Shown piece by piece: positions 7,719 to 14,482 of a stretch of DNA of 14,912 nucleotides. Under the pieces are notes generated by a model. It saw only the letters and a list, made by a program, of their open reading frames with translations, was not told the origin of the DNA and searched no databases. A program made the translations under genes and the position numbers. The stretch comes from AV69 sp036498205 (GTDB taxonomy: Bacteria > Verrucomicrobiota > Verrucomicrobiia > Chthoniobacterales > UBA10450): positions 1 to 14,912 of the forward strand of contig DASXIC010000034.1 in NCBI GenBank assembly GCA_036498205.1, given 5' to 3'. Every line of letters starts with the position of its first letter. Position 1 is the stretch's first letter.

Positions 7719-8723
7719 TTAATCATAAATACCGCCCACCGCCCAACCGCCATTGCTGGAGTGGCATTGCAGCACAGGACCATTTGCTACCTCCACATCC
7801 CACTCCACTCGTGCCCAGGCGTGCTCATCCCACCAATTTCCCGAGAGCGGATATGGACCCGCTTGCCCGATTATCTCTCCTTCAATCCCAGCCGCGCGCA
7901 CATGAATCGGTTGATTTTCGTTCAACAAGACCGCAGCCACTGCCGGATGACGAAAACGCCGAAGCGCCACGCGCGGACATGCCTCGCTTCCCGGTTCATC
8001 GCGGATTTCCCAAACAAACGGCTCCATCCGAAATGCATCTGGGCGATGTGTTTCTTCCAGGACCGGTGTGCCGACACGATCCGGACCAAGCAAGCCCACC
8101 AAGCGCGTCAAAGTCTCGTGCAATTGTGCCGGGTCGCGGAGCGCCGTTTCGAAAAGTCCGAATTGCTGGCGCGATGGTCGCGAAGGCTGGGCTTCCAGCT
8201 CAACCGATACGATTGGGTGCTGCGATGTGAAATTCTCGAGATGCGTATGCAGCATTCGAAAGAGCACCTCGGCGTTGTTGGTCGGCTGAGGAATTTTGAA
8301 AACTCGTTCGTAGTGCGACTTATCGCTAAAAGTGATGCGTAATCGCAACTCTTTCGCGACGAGATAGATTGCGTTGAGTCTGGTTGCGAGCTGCTCCAAA
8401 AATCGGCGCAACATGAAGAGCAGCGGCTCAACTGTTTCTATCTCGTTTTCAAACTCGAAACTTTCAACGAACGATTCCGGCGGCGATACCAATTTGAGCA
8501 TGCGCTGGGCATTCCCATTCGCACGCTGCCACAATTTAACCGCGGCGATTCCAAGACGCGCGGCCAGCTCATTGCGGTCCAACGCTGCCAGTTGTCCCAG
8601 GGTGTGAATTCCCCACTGATGCAGAATTGCTAGAATGCGCTCAATCTCCTGTGCCTGCTGGATCTCTTTCGTCCTGCCAGGAGAAGGAATTATGAGTCCG
8701 ATTAAGGATGCGGTGCCATCCAC
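7719..8723 (-). CDS. imuB: N-terminally truncated ImuB (Y-family-like clamp adaptor)
   Basis: Full-length ImuB is an inactive Y-family polymerase relative of about 480-550 residues that links DnaE2 and ImuA to the beta clamp. This 334-codon ORF starts where the thumb/helix-hairpin-helix of ImuB normally lies (WGIHTLGQLAALDRNELAARLG, 37-58 with its lead-in), so the palm and fingers are missing. Retained parts are the little-finger-like region (about 85-180), the clamp-binding motif QFGLF (187-191), VGTPVLEETHRPDAFRMEPF (217-236), and the C-terminal tail with WW, WARVEWDVEV and a terminal GGIYD. The start is GTG at 8721-8723; an in-frame TAA lies four codons before it, and only 69 bases separate it from dinG, so the missing half is not nearby. 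No imuA is present. A perfect LexA palindrome lies upstream. It may be a reduced functional scaffold or a deletion remnant. The reading frame is intact for all 334 codons, which favours function or recent loss. Confidence 0.82.
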   Translation of the reverse strand: MDGTASLIGLIIPSPGRTKEIQQAQEIERILAILHQWGIHTLGQLAALDRNELAARLGIAAVKLWQRANGNAQRMLKLVSPPESFVESFEFENEIETVEPLLFMLRRFLEQLATRLNAIYLVAKELRLRITFSDKSHYERVFKIPQPTNNAEVLFRMLHTHLENFTSQHPIVSVELEAQPSRPSRQQFGLFETALRDPAQLHETLTRLVGLLGPDRVGTPVLEETHRPDAFRMEPFVWEIRDEPGSEACPRVALRRFRHPAVAAVLLNENQPIHVRAAGIEGEIIGQAGPYPLSGNWWDEHAWARVEWDVEVANGPVLQCHSSNGGWAVGGIYD

Positions 8724-8751
8724 ACAGGCAGATTAAACGCCAGTGGGGATA

Positions 8752-8765
8752 TGTTCAAGTGAACA
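8752..8765. promoter_or_regulatory. LexA operator (SOS box) for imuB-dnaE2
   Basis: TGTTCAAGTGAACA is a perfect TGTTC-N4-GAACA palindrome. It ends 29 bases upstream of the imuB GTG, in the gap behind dinG. The same half-sites stand before lexA in this window, which supports LexA as the binder. The form equals the consensus I recall for verrucomicrobial LexA, and imuA-imuB-dnaE2 cassettes are classic LexA targets. Binding here would cover the likely transcription start. Confidence 0.88.
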
Positions 8766-8770
8766 TTATC
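8765..8770 (-). promoter_or_regulatory. Possible -10 element of the imuB promoter
   Basis: On the minus strand these bases read GATAAT, five of six matches to TATAAT, sharing one base with the LexA palindrome. No good -35 hexamer lies 16-18 bases upstream. The position fits repression by LexA sitting over the start point, but a six-base match alone is weak evidence. Confidence 0.4.
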
Positions 8771-8792
8771 CGCACTTCTCGAAGCTGACTTA

Positions 8793-10775
8793 TTAAACGA
8801 TTTCTACGGGACAATCCGGTAACGCGGTCATGAACGCGCGACCGTAGGGCTTGGTCACAATTCGATTGTCCAGAATAACGACGATCCCCTCGTCGGTTTT
8901 CGCGCGAATCAGCCGCCCGACTCCTTGCCGCAACTTGAGAATTGCTTCCGGAAGCGAGTATTCGGTGAAAGCGTCGCCGCCTCGCGCGATGATGCTTTCG
9001 AGCTTCGCCTGGATTAATGGATGATCCGGAACGGCGAAGGGCAGGCGCGTGATAATGACGTTGCGCAGCGCATCGCCGGGCACATCGACTCCCATCCAGA
9101 AGCTGTCTGTACCAAACAACACGCTCCGCGGTGTCGTCTTGAAACGCTGGAGCATCTTGCTGCGCGGCAATCCGCTTCCTTGAACGAGAAGATTCAGATC
9201 ACGCTCGGCAAAAAAATCTGCCATGCGTTCGGCCAACTGCTGCATGGAGCGGTAGTTGGTAAACAAGACAAAGGCGTGACCATTAGTCTGGGTAACGAAA
9301 TGCTCGATCCAGCGAGCCAGTTCCATCTCGTAATCTGCTTCCCGCGGATCTGGCATCTTGCGGACAAGGAACATTTTCATTTGCCGTTCAAAGTCGAACG
9401 GACTGCCGAGCTGGAGCGGCTCGGCCTTTTCTGCGCCGATTCGATTGCGGAAATAGGCCAGGTCCTTTCTTCCTACGCTCAAAGTGGCACTGGTCATGAT
9501 GCAGCTGCAGCCATCACGAAATAAGAGGCGTCGCAACACTGGCGCCATGTCGATGGGAGCGGCATTCAGAGTCAGAAACTGAGCAGCTTTACCCGTGCGC
9601 TCGACCCAATAGACATGCTCCGGCGCAGATTGATTGAGGAAGGTATCAATGTCGCTCCGGGCGCTGGCGATGCGCCGGCCGAGTTCTTGCAGCTCCGTTT
9701 TGAGGATTTCGTCGTTCTGACGTCTCATCACCTCAGCAACTCGCGCCTGAAGTGCCATTAAACGGCCAGAGATGGTGTCGTTTACGAGGTTGGGCTGGCG
9801 CACGCGATGTTCGCGACCTTTTCGAAAATCGCAACGCAGCTCGATCGCTTGAAAAAACTTGTCGATCTCGTCCACCAGCTCGGCCGCGAGACTGACTCCG
9901 GTGCCATCTCTGGTGACAGTGAACAGCCCCTTATGCGTCCTGACATTGTAGAGACGCTGGACAGCCGCCCGTAAGCCATATTGCGACACCCCGATGCCGA
10001 TCTGACGGGAAGCGGTTTGTTCGACGGTGTGTGCTTCATCCAAAATTAGGAAGTCGTTCGGGAAAATGTAACCACGCTCGTCCTCTGCGAAATCCTCGAC
10101 CCCGCTCAAAAGCATAAAGAAGAGCGTGTGATTCACGACCAGGACGTCGGCGGCCAGCAATCGTTTCCGGGCCTGCTGGTAAAAGCAGTTCCCCTGTTCT
10201 CCGCAGGACTTTTTCGTACAGATGTGTGCCTCGCTACAGACCTGAGTCCAAACTTTGGGATCCGGATCAAACCAAAGGTCGCTCAGTGTACCGTCGGTTG
10301 TGCGCGCCGCCCATTCCGCGATGCGCTCCAGCTCCGTTTGTTCCGGTCCGGTAAACAAATCGCCCCGCTGGGCCAGAACACGTTCCAGGCGACGAGGACA
10401 AATATAATTCTGTCTCCCCTTCATCAACGCGGCCTCGAACTCGACCGGCAGAATCTTTTTCAGAATTGGAATATCTTTGTAGAGAAGCTGCTCTTGAAGA
10501 TTGATCGTATGGGTGGAGATGATCGCTTTCTTATGTTGCTCGAGCGCGAAGAGAATCCCCGGCACCAGGTATGCCAGTGATTTTCCGACTCCGGTCCCTG
10601 CTTCCGCGACCAAATGTTGTTCCTCTTCCAGCGCCCGGGCGATGGCGCCAGCCATTTGCTGCTGCTGCGGACGCATCTCGAAGTTTTTGGCCTTTGCCAA
10701 TAAGCCTTCAGGCGAAAAAATCGCTTCGACTCGTTCGATAAAATCGGAATGGATCGTTTCGCGCAGAGCAATCAT
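8793..10775 (-). CDS. dinG: DinG-type ATP-dependent DNA helicase (XPD-like, Fe-S)
   Basis: This superfamily 2 helicase is expected to unwind DNA 5'-3', helping with R-loops, forks blocked by transcription, or damage repair. Walker A EAGTGVGKS lies at 58-66, the STHT motif (Ia) at 87-90, and the DEAH box at 246-249. SATLS is near 430, FGTDSFWMGVDVPG is in the motif V region, and QGVGRLIR (about 617-624) is motif VI. Four cysteines can hold a 4Fe-4S cluster: C126 (ICPRR), C186, C191 and C197. The last three have the same +5/+6 spacing as in E. coli DinG; C180 is an extra Cys. At 660 residues it has no exonuclease domain, unlike many Firmicutes DinG. It is the first gene of the minus-strand block, with imuB 69 bases downstream. 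Unlike E. coli dinG, no full LexA box is seen upstream. Confidence 0.93.
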   Translation of the reverse strand: MIALRETIHSDFIERVEAIFSPEGLLAKAKNFEMRPQQQQMAGAIARALEEEQHLVAEAGTGVGKSLAYLVPGILFALEQHKKAIISTHTINLQEQLLYKDIPILKKILPVEFEAALMKGRQNYICPRRLERVLAQRGDLFTGPEQTELERIAEWAARTTDGTLSDLWFDPDPKVWTQVCSEAHICTKKSCGEQGNCFYQQARKRLLAADVLVVNHTLFFMLLSGVEDFAEDERGYIFPNDFLILDEAHTVEQTASRQIGIGVSQYGLRAAVQRLYNVRTHKGLFTVTRDGTGVSLAAELVDEIDKFFQAIELRCDFRKGREHRVRQPNLVNDTISGRLMALQARVAEVMRRQNDEILKTELQELGRRIASARSDIDTFLNQSAPEHVYWVERTGKAAQFLTLNAAPIDMAPVLRRLLFRDGCSCIMTSATLSVGRKDLAYFRNRIGAEKAEPLQLGSPFDFERQMKMFLVRKMPDPREADYEMELARWIEHFVTQTNGHAFVLFTNYRSMQQLAERMADFFAERDLNLLVQGSGLPRSKMLQRFKTTPRSVLFGTDSFWMGVDVPGDALRNVIITRLPFAVPDHPLIQAKLESIIARGGDAFTEYSLPEAILKLRQGVGRLIRAKTDEGIVVILDNRIVTKPYGRAFMTALPDCPVEIV

Positions 10776-10829
10776 TGGCTTGAGCAGCCTGCAAGATTAC
10801 TCTGAATTCGCCGTGTTCGAAATTTTCTT
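10776..10829. promoter_or_regulatory. Divergent spacer between dinG and the lpt permease
   Basis: These 54 bases lie between two divergent starts. They contain one TGTTC half-site without the matching GAACA arm, so I do not call a LexA operator. No clear -35/-10 pair and no Shine-Dalgarno before the GTG at 10830 are visible. Promoters for both directions must overlap here or extend into the genes. Confidence 0.4.
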
Positions 10830-11975
10830 GTGACGCTGTTCGATCGATATATCACGCGAAATTTTTTAGAGGCTTACCTCTACTGCATCGCCGGCTTTAT
10901 CTCGATCTGGCTGATCTTCGATGTCAGCGACAGCATCTCGACTTTCCTCGATCAACATCTCGGACTTGGCCAGGTCCTGGAATTTTACGCAACACAGGTT
11001 CCTCAGATCCTCGTCATACTGCTGCCCATCTCGCTGCTCCTTGCTTTGCTCTTTGTCCTGGGCCGGATGTCGCGTGCGAATGAAATCGTCTCCATGCTCA
11101 CTGCCGGCACCAGTCTGATGCGTGTCCTTACCCCACTCCTCCTCATAGCGGGGTTGACGACTGCGGCTTGCTTCGCGCTGAATTACTCCTTTGCTCCGCA
11201 TGCCGAAATGGCGCGGAAAGTCTTTTTTTCGGGGCGCCAGACAACTGACATTCAAGGCCAGATTTTCCGCAACCGGCGCGATTCGCGCACCTGGTTCATT
11301 CAACTTTTTCGACCGGGTTCGAATACCTTTAACAACATTCAGGTGTTGCAGCAGGACGGGTCCGGCCGAATTAACATGAGTTTCTTTGCGGTGCGGGCCG
11401 ATTACGAGCCACGAGATCATTCGTGGAAACTCTCGGACGCTCGAATCGTGCACTACGATCCAGCCGGAAATATCCTCTCCGAGCAGCTCGAACCGACTCT
11501 GGTAATCAAACACTGGAGTGAAACACCTTACCGTCTGCAAAGCGCAAATATGCGCGCCGAGTTGATGAGCCTGCCGGAATTAAGCGACTACTTGGCCTTC
11601 AATTCTGATTTTCCAGAGACCCTTCTCGCCCCGTTTCGGACCCATTTTCACTATCGTATTGCGCTGCCATGGACGTGTCTTGTCATCGCCCTCATCGCGG
11701 CGCCATTGGGCGTTGGTTTTTCTCGTCGCGGTGTGCTAGCCAGCGTGGCCATTGCCATCCTGTTGACCTTCGCCCTCAATTTCTGCACACACCTGTTTCT
11801 TGCCTTGGGAGAAGGAGATCGAATTCCGGCATGGCTTGCCGGCTGGGCCCCGACAATCCTTTTCGGGACCATTGGTCTCTATCTTTTGCAATTGCGCTCA
11901 TCCAATCGTGAGCCTTCAGACTTTCGTGGCTTCCTACCGCGCCGTATAGTGCACTATGAATCCTTTGGCCACTGA
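10830..11975 (+). CDS. lptG: LptF/LptG-family permease, probably LptG
   Basis: This is an inner-membrane subunit of the LptB2FG transporter, which extracts lipopolysaccharide from the inner membrane and feeds the Lpt bridge to the outer membrane. The 381-residue protein has the YjgP/YjgQ layout: three N-terminal membrane helices (about 13-31, 57-79, 99-119), a periplasmic beta-jellyroll-like domain (about 125-270), and three C-terminal helices (about 276-295, 301-324, 333-355). The cytoplasmic segment GRMSRANEIVSMLTAGTS (78-95) matches the conserved coupling helix that meets LptB. The opening LFDRYITRNFLEAYL and FDVSDSI resemble LptG more than LptF; the split is uncertain without a search. 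It starts with GTG. It heads a plus-strand operon, and its end overlaps the next ORF by 20 bases. No second Lpt permease gene is adjacent. Confidence 0.88.
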   Translation: MTLFDRYITRNFLEAYLYCIAGFISIWLIFDVSDSISTFLDQHLGLGQVLEFYATQVPQILVILLPISLLLALLFVLGRMSRANEIVSMLTAGTSLMRVLTPLLLIAGLTTAACFALNYSFAPHAEMARKVFFSGRQTTDIQGQIFRNRRDSRTWFIQLFRPGSNTFNNIQVLQQDGSGRINMSFFAVRADYEPRDHSWKLSDARIVHYDPAGNILSEQLEPTLVIKHWSETPYRLQSANMRAELMSLPELSDYLAFNSDFPETLLAPFRTHFHYRIALPWTCLVIALIAAPLGVGFSRRGVLASVAIAILLTFALNFCTHLFLALGEGDRIPAWLAGWAPTILFGTIGLYLLQLRSSNREPSDFRGFLPRRIVHYESFGH

Positions 11976-12465
11976 CTGGCCGATCAAGCAGCGCTCAGGG
12001 AATTGCCATGCCACGCAGCGACCCTTCGTGGCGGGAGAGTTTTTCTATACTTTGCTCTACCGGGAGGGCGACGGCTTTCGGCGGGAGGATTTGAGCGAGG
12101 AGGCCTGGCGCAATCGGAACGAAAATATTCAGCCGTTTTCGTTTTGGAGAACCAGATTTGAGCCGGACCAGCCGCCTCCGCCTGAGCCGTTGGCTAAGGA
12201 GAATGCGGAAGAGCTGTTTCGGCGCCTGATTGTGCAGCCGGAGCCTCCCCTGCGAGCCTGCTTCGTGCTGGCCGTAATGCTCGAAAGAAAGCGCGTCCTC
12301 AAGCAAGTGCGCGCGGAGGAAGTCGATGGCCGTTCCCTCCTCATTTACGAGCACGCCAAAAATGGCGACGTTTTTATCGTGCAAGATCCACGCCTGCATC
12401 TGGACGACCTGGAACGCGTCCAGGCAGAAGTGATGGACTTGCTGCGAGAAAACTCCCTTTCCTGA
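11956..12465 (+). CDS. Conserved protein of unknown function (169 aa)
   Basis: I do not recognise a named family. This is a soluble, charged 169-residue protein with no signal peptide or membrane segment. Visible blocks are DWPIKQRSGNCHATQRPF (7-24), FYTLLYREGDGFRREDLSEEAW (about 30-51), NIQPFSFWRTRFEP (57-70), a proline run (73-77), a helical segment with MLERKRVLKQV (108-118), and YEHAKNGDVFIVQDP (131-145), followed by a final helix. From memory, proteins with this block pattern occur in other Verrucomicrobia and Planctomycetes. The single Cys argues against a zinc ribbon. It overlaps the end of the Lpt permease by 20 bases and ends 5 bases before dusB, so it is cotranscribed and probably translationally coupled. 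Its position between LPS export and tRNA modification does not give a role. Confidence 0.8.
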   Translation: MNPLATDWPIKQRSGNCHATQRPFVAGEFFYTLLYREGDGFRREDLSEEAWRNRNENIQPFSFWRTRFEPDQPPPPEPLAKENAEELFRRLIVQPEPPLRACFVLAVMLERKRVLKQVRAEEVDGRSLLIYEHAKNGDVFIVQDPRLHLDDLERVQAEVMDLLRENSLS

Positions 12466-12470
12466 TCGCC

Positions 12471-13481
12471 ATGAAGACGGTGCCATTTTCAGAGGCAAAC
12501 TTTCCGCTATATCTGGCACCGATGGCGGGCGTGACGGACAAGATTTTCCGCCAGATTTGCAAACGTTATGGCGCCGATGTTGTCGTAACGGAGTTTGTCT
12601 CTGCTGAAGGTGTGTTCCGCCGTAACGAGCGAACACGCGGGTATCTCGATTTCGACGACATCGAACGCCCCCTCGGAGTCCAGCTTTTTGGCGCCGACGC
12701 AGCGCACATGGCTGAGGCCGCGCGCCAGGTGGTAGATTGGGTGGCGCCGGATTTCATCGATTTGAATTTCGGTTGCCCGGTCAACAAGGTCGTCGCCAAA
12801 AACGGAGGCTCTTCCCTGCTAAGGGATTGCCCTGCCCTGGCGAATGTTGCCGAGTCGGTCGTGCATGCCGTTGCGCCGATTCCGGTGACCGCGAAAATAC
12901 GGATCGGCTGGGATGCGGATTCGATCAACGCACCGCGAGTGGCGAAGATTCTGGAGAACTGCGGTATTGCGACGCTGGCGGTTCACGGACGCACCCGTGC
13001 TCAGGGTTATTCCGGGGAAGCAGATTGGCGCGTAATAGCGGAAGTGGCGCGATCAGTCACTCTGCCTGTAATCGGCAACGGTGATTTGTGCTCGCCTGAA
13101 GATGTCGCCCGGCGACGAGCCGAAACGAACATTGCCGGCGCAATGATTGGACGCGCCGCTATGAATGCGCCCTGGATTTTTCGACAGATGAAACACTATC
13201 TCAGGACCGGGTCGCTTTTGTCGCCTCCGGAATTGGCGGAACGGTGGCAAACGATCACCAATCATTGCCGGCTCCACGTGCAATCGTGGGGTATTGAAGA
13301 ACCGGCCATTCGCTCTCTTCGGGGCCGGCTTATGGCATATTCAAAGAATTTCCCGGAAGCAAAGTCGCTGCGGGAGAAGTTCCAGCGTGTCTCAACCGTT
13401 GTCGAGATCGAGGAAATTGCGTTGCGACATCTCGCGGGACACGATCGGTTCAACTCCGAAGTAATGGCATCTGCTGCCTGA
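12471..13481 (+). CDS. dusB: tRNA-dihydrouridine synthase, DusB type
   Basis: This FMN enzyme reduces uridines in tRNA (D loop) to dihydrouridine with NADPH, in the cytoplasm. The 336-residue protein has the TIM-barrel opening LYLAPMAGVTDKIFR (13-27), the catalytic Cys C102 in NFGCPVNKVVAKNGGSSLLR (99-118), and K142 in TAKIRIGW. FMN-binding motifs are VHGRTRAQGYSGEADW (171-186), GNGD (202-205) and GRAAMNAPWIF (227-237). The C-terminal helical RNA-binding part (about 250-325) includes RGRLMAYSKNFP-like text typical of bacterial Dus. The length fits DusB/DusC-like enzymes, and the CPVNKV block favours DusB. It starts 5 bases after the unknown gene and ends 6 bases before the Fe-S carrier gene, so it is inside a tight operon. 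No good Shine-Dalgarno was seen. Confidence 0.93.
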   Translation: MKTVPFSEANFPLYLAPMAGVTDKIFRQICKRYGADVVVTEFVSAEGVFRRNERTRGYLDFDDIERPLGVQLFGADAAHMAEAARQVVDWVAPDFIDLNFGCPVNKVVAKNGGSSLLRDCPALANVAESVVHAVAPIPVTAKIRIGWDADSINAPRVAKILENCGIATLAVHGRTRAQGYSGEADWRVIAEVARSVTLPVIGNGDLCSPEDVARRRAETNIAGAMIGRAAMNAPWIFRQMKHYLRTGSLLSPPELAERWQTITNHCRLHVQSWGIEEPAIRSLRGRLMAYSKNFPEAKSLREKFQRVSTVVEIEEIALRHLAGHDRFNSEVMASAA

Positions 13482-13487
13482 TCAAAA

Positions 13488-13865
13488 ATGAGCACCCCGG
13501 TTCTCCCAGCAGATCTCAAAATCAAAATCGGGAACGAACGCCTTATTAAGGTGACGGAGAATGCTTCGCGCCGCCTGCGGTCACTTCTCGAAAAGCAGGG
13601 CCGTCCCCAGGGAGCATTGCGGGTCGCCGTTATCGGCGGCGGATGTTCCGGGCTCCAGTACAAAATGGACCTGGTTGACGGTCCGGCGCCGCGCGACATT
13701 CTTGTTCTCTCAGCCGAGGTGCGAGTGGTCGTAGATCCGAAGAGCGCTCTCTTCGTCAGCGGTTCGCTGCTCGATTTCAGCGATGACCTGCAAAAAGGCG
13801 GTTTCAAAGTTACTAATCCGAATGCGGTCGCGCATTGTTCTTGCGGCGAAAGTTTCGCCGCATGA
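13488..13865 (+). CDS. A-type iron-sulfur carrier protein (IscA/ErpA/HesB family)
   Basis: A-type carriers receive Fe-S clusters from the scaffold and pass them to client enzymes. The 125-residue protein shows the three diagnostic cysteines: C53 in GGGCSGLQY and C117/C119 in HCSCGESF near the C-terminus. The core is LIKVTENASRRLRSLL with strands VAVIGG, VLVLSAEVRVVVDPKSALFVSGSLLDF. The N-terminus is about 15 residues longer than E. coli IscA. Whether it acts as IscA, ErpA or SufA cannot be told from sequence, so no symbol is given. The stop overlaps the next gene by four bases (ATGA), pairing it with an HscB-like protein and pointing to Fe-S work. Possible clients in this window include DinG. 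Confidence 0.93.
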   Translation: MSTPVLPADLKIKIGNERLIKVTENASRRLRSLLEKQGRPQGALRVAVIGGGCSGLQYKMDLVDGPAPRDILVLSAEVRVVVDPKSALFVSGSLLDFSDDLQKGGFKVTNPNAVAHCSCGESFAA

Positions 13866-14428
13866 CGGATTATTTTGCCCTTCTTGGCCAGCCCCGACTG
13901 CCATATTTGGACCACGATGCGATCCAAGAGGCATTCCGCGAACGCGCGCGATTGTTCCATCCTGACGCAAACAGCGCTGCCGAAAGCGAAGACTTTATCC
14001 AGTTAAACAACGCTTTTAGCGTCCTTCGCGACCCGCGACTTCGATTACAACATCTTCTCCTGCTGGAGAATTGCGAGGCAGCGGCAGAGGAATTTGGTAA
14101 CGAACTGGCGGATTTATTTTCGCGCGTCGCGGAACTGGCTCATCGAGCAAAGCAACAAATTGCAGCGACTCGACCTTCGCAGAGCGCGATTGCCCAATCG
14201 ATGGCACAGGTGAAACGACGCCTGATTTCAGATCGGCTTGGTGCTCTCTTGCAAGAACTGGAATCGACCGAATCCGAGGCACAATCCGATCTGGCCGCGT
14301 TAAATGAAAAATGGAACCGTAATCGAGAGGCGGCCATGGTGGCGGCAAAAAAATTGCAGCATCGGTTCACTTTCGTTCAACGATGGCTGGCAACATTACG
14401 CGAATTGCATTTTCAATTGCAGAACTGA
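13862..14428 (+). CDS. hscB: J-domain co-chaperone, HscB-like
   Basis: HscB is a J-protein that brings the scaffold IscU to the Hsp70 HscA (or DnaK) to speed cluster release. This 188-residue protein opens with DYFALLGQP, has the J-domain HPD at 33-35 (ARLFHPDAN), then LNNAFSVLRDPRLRLQHLL (helix IV region), and a C-terminal all-helical domain (about 70-188) where HscB binds IscU. I chose the ATG at 13862 because it overlaps the Fe-S carrier stop as ATGA and gives a canonical N-terminus. An in-frame ATG 9 codons earlier would add a basic peptide with no family match. The function rests on the J domain, size and the neighbouring A-type carrier; a different J-protein is possible. No iscU, iscS, hscA or fdx is in the window. 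Confidence 0.78.
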   Translation: MTDYFALLGQPRLPYLDHDAIQEAFRERARLFHPDANSAAESEDFIQLNNAFSVLRDPRLRLQHLLLLENCEAAAEEFGNELADLFSRVAELAHRAKQQIAATRPSQSAIAQSMAQVKRRLISDRLGALLQELESTESEAQSDLAALNEKWNRNREAAMVAAKKLQHRFTFVQRWLATLRELHFQLQN

Positions 14429-14431
14429 TAC

Positions 14432-14445
14432 TGTTCATTTGAACT
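14432..14445. promoter_or_regulatory. LexA operator (SOS box) for lexA autoregulation
   Basis: TGTTCATTTGAACT matches TGTTC-N4-GAACA at 9 of the 10 fixed positions; the last base is T instead of A. It lies just behind the HscB-like stop and 37 bases before the lexA ATG. With the perfect copy before imuB it defines the local motif. Autoregulation is usual for lexA, and the site separates lexA from the upstream operon as its own LexA-controlled unit. Confidence 0.87.
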
Positions 14446-14482
14446 TGCGTGAGCCGGCGAATTTGCGCACTGTTCTTCCGTA

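Noticed and set aside
7671..8342. 223-residue plus-strand ORF opposite imuB
   Set aside because: Antisense shadow of the imuB frame; no family motif and no start signal, while the minus strand gives clear ImuB motifs.
10128..10580. 150-residue plus-strand ORF opposite dinG
   Set aside because: Antisense shadow; the Fe-S and DEAH motifs lie on the minus strand in the same bases.
10776..10850. TGTTC half-sites before dinG and in the start of the Lpt permease gene
   Set aside because: No GAACA arm at the right spacing, so not LexA operators by the motif seen at the two good sites.
13835..13861. Upstream ATG for the HscB-like gene
   Set aside because: Would add nine basic residues without family support; the ATG at 13862 forms an ATGA overlap with the preceding stop.
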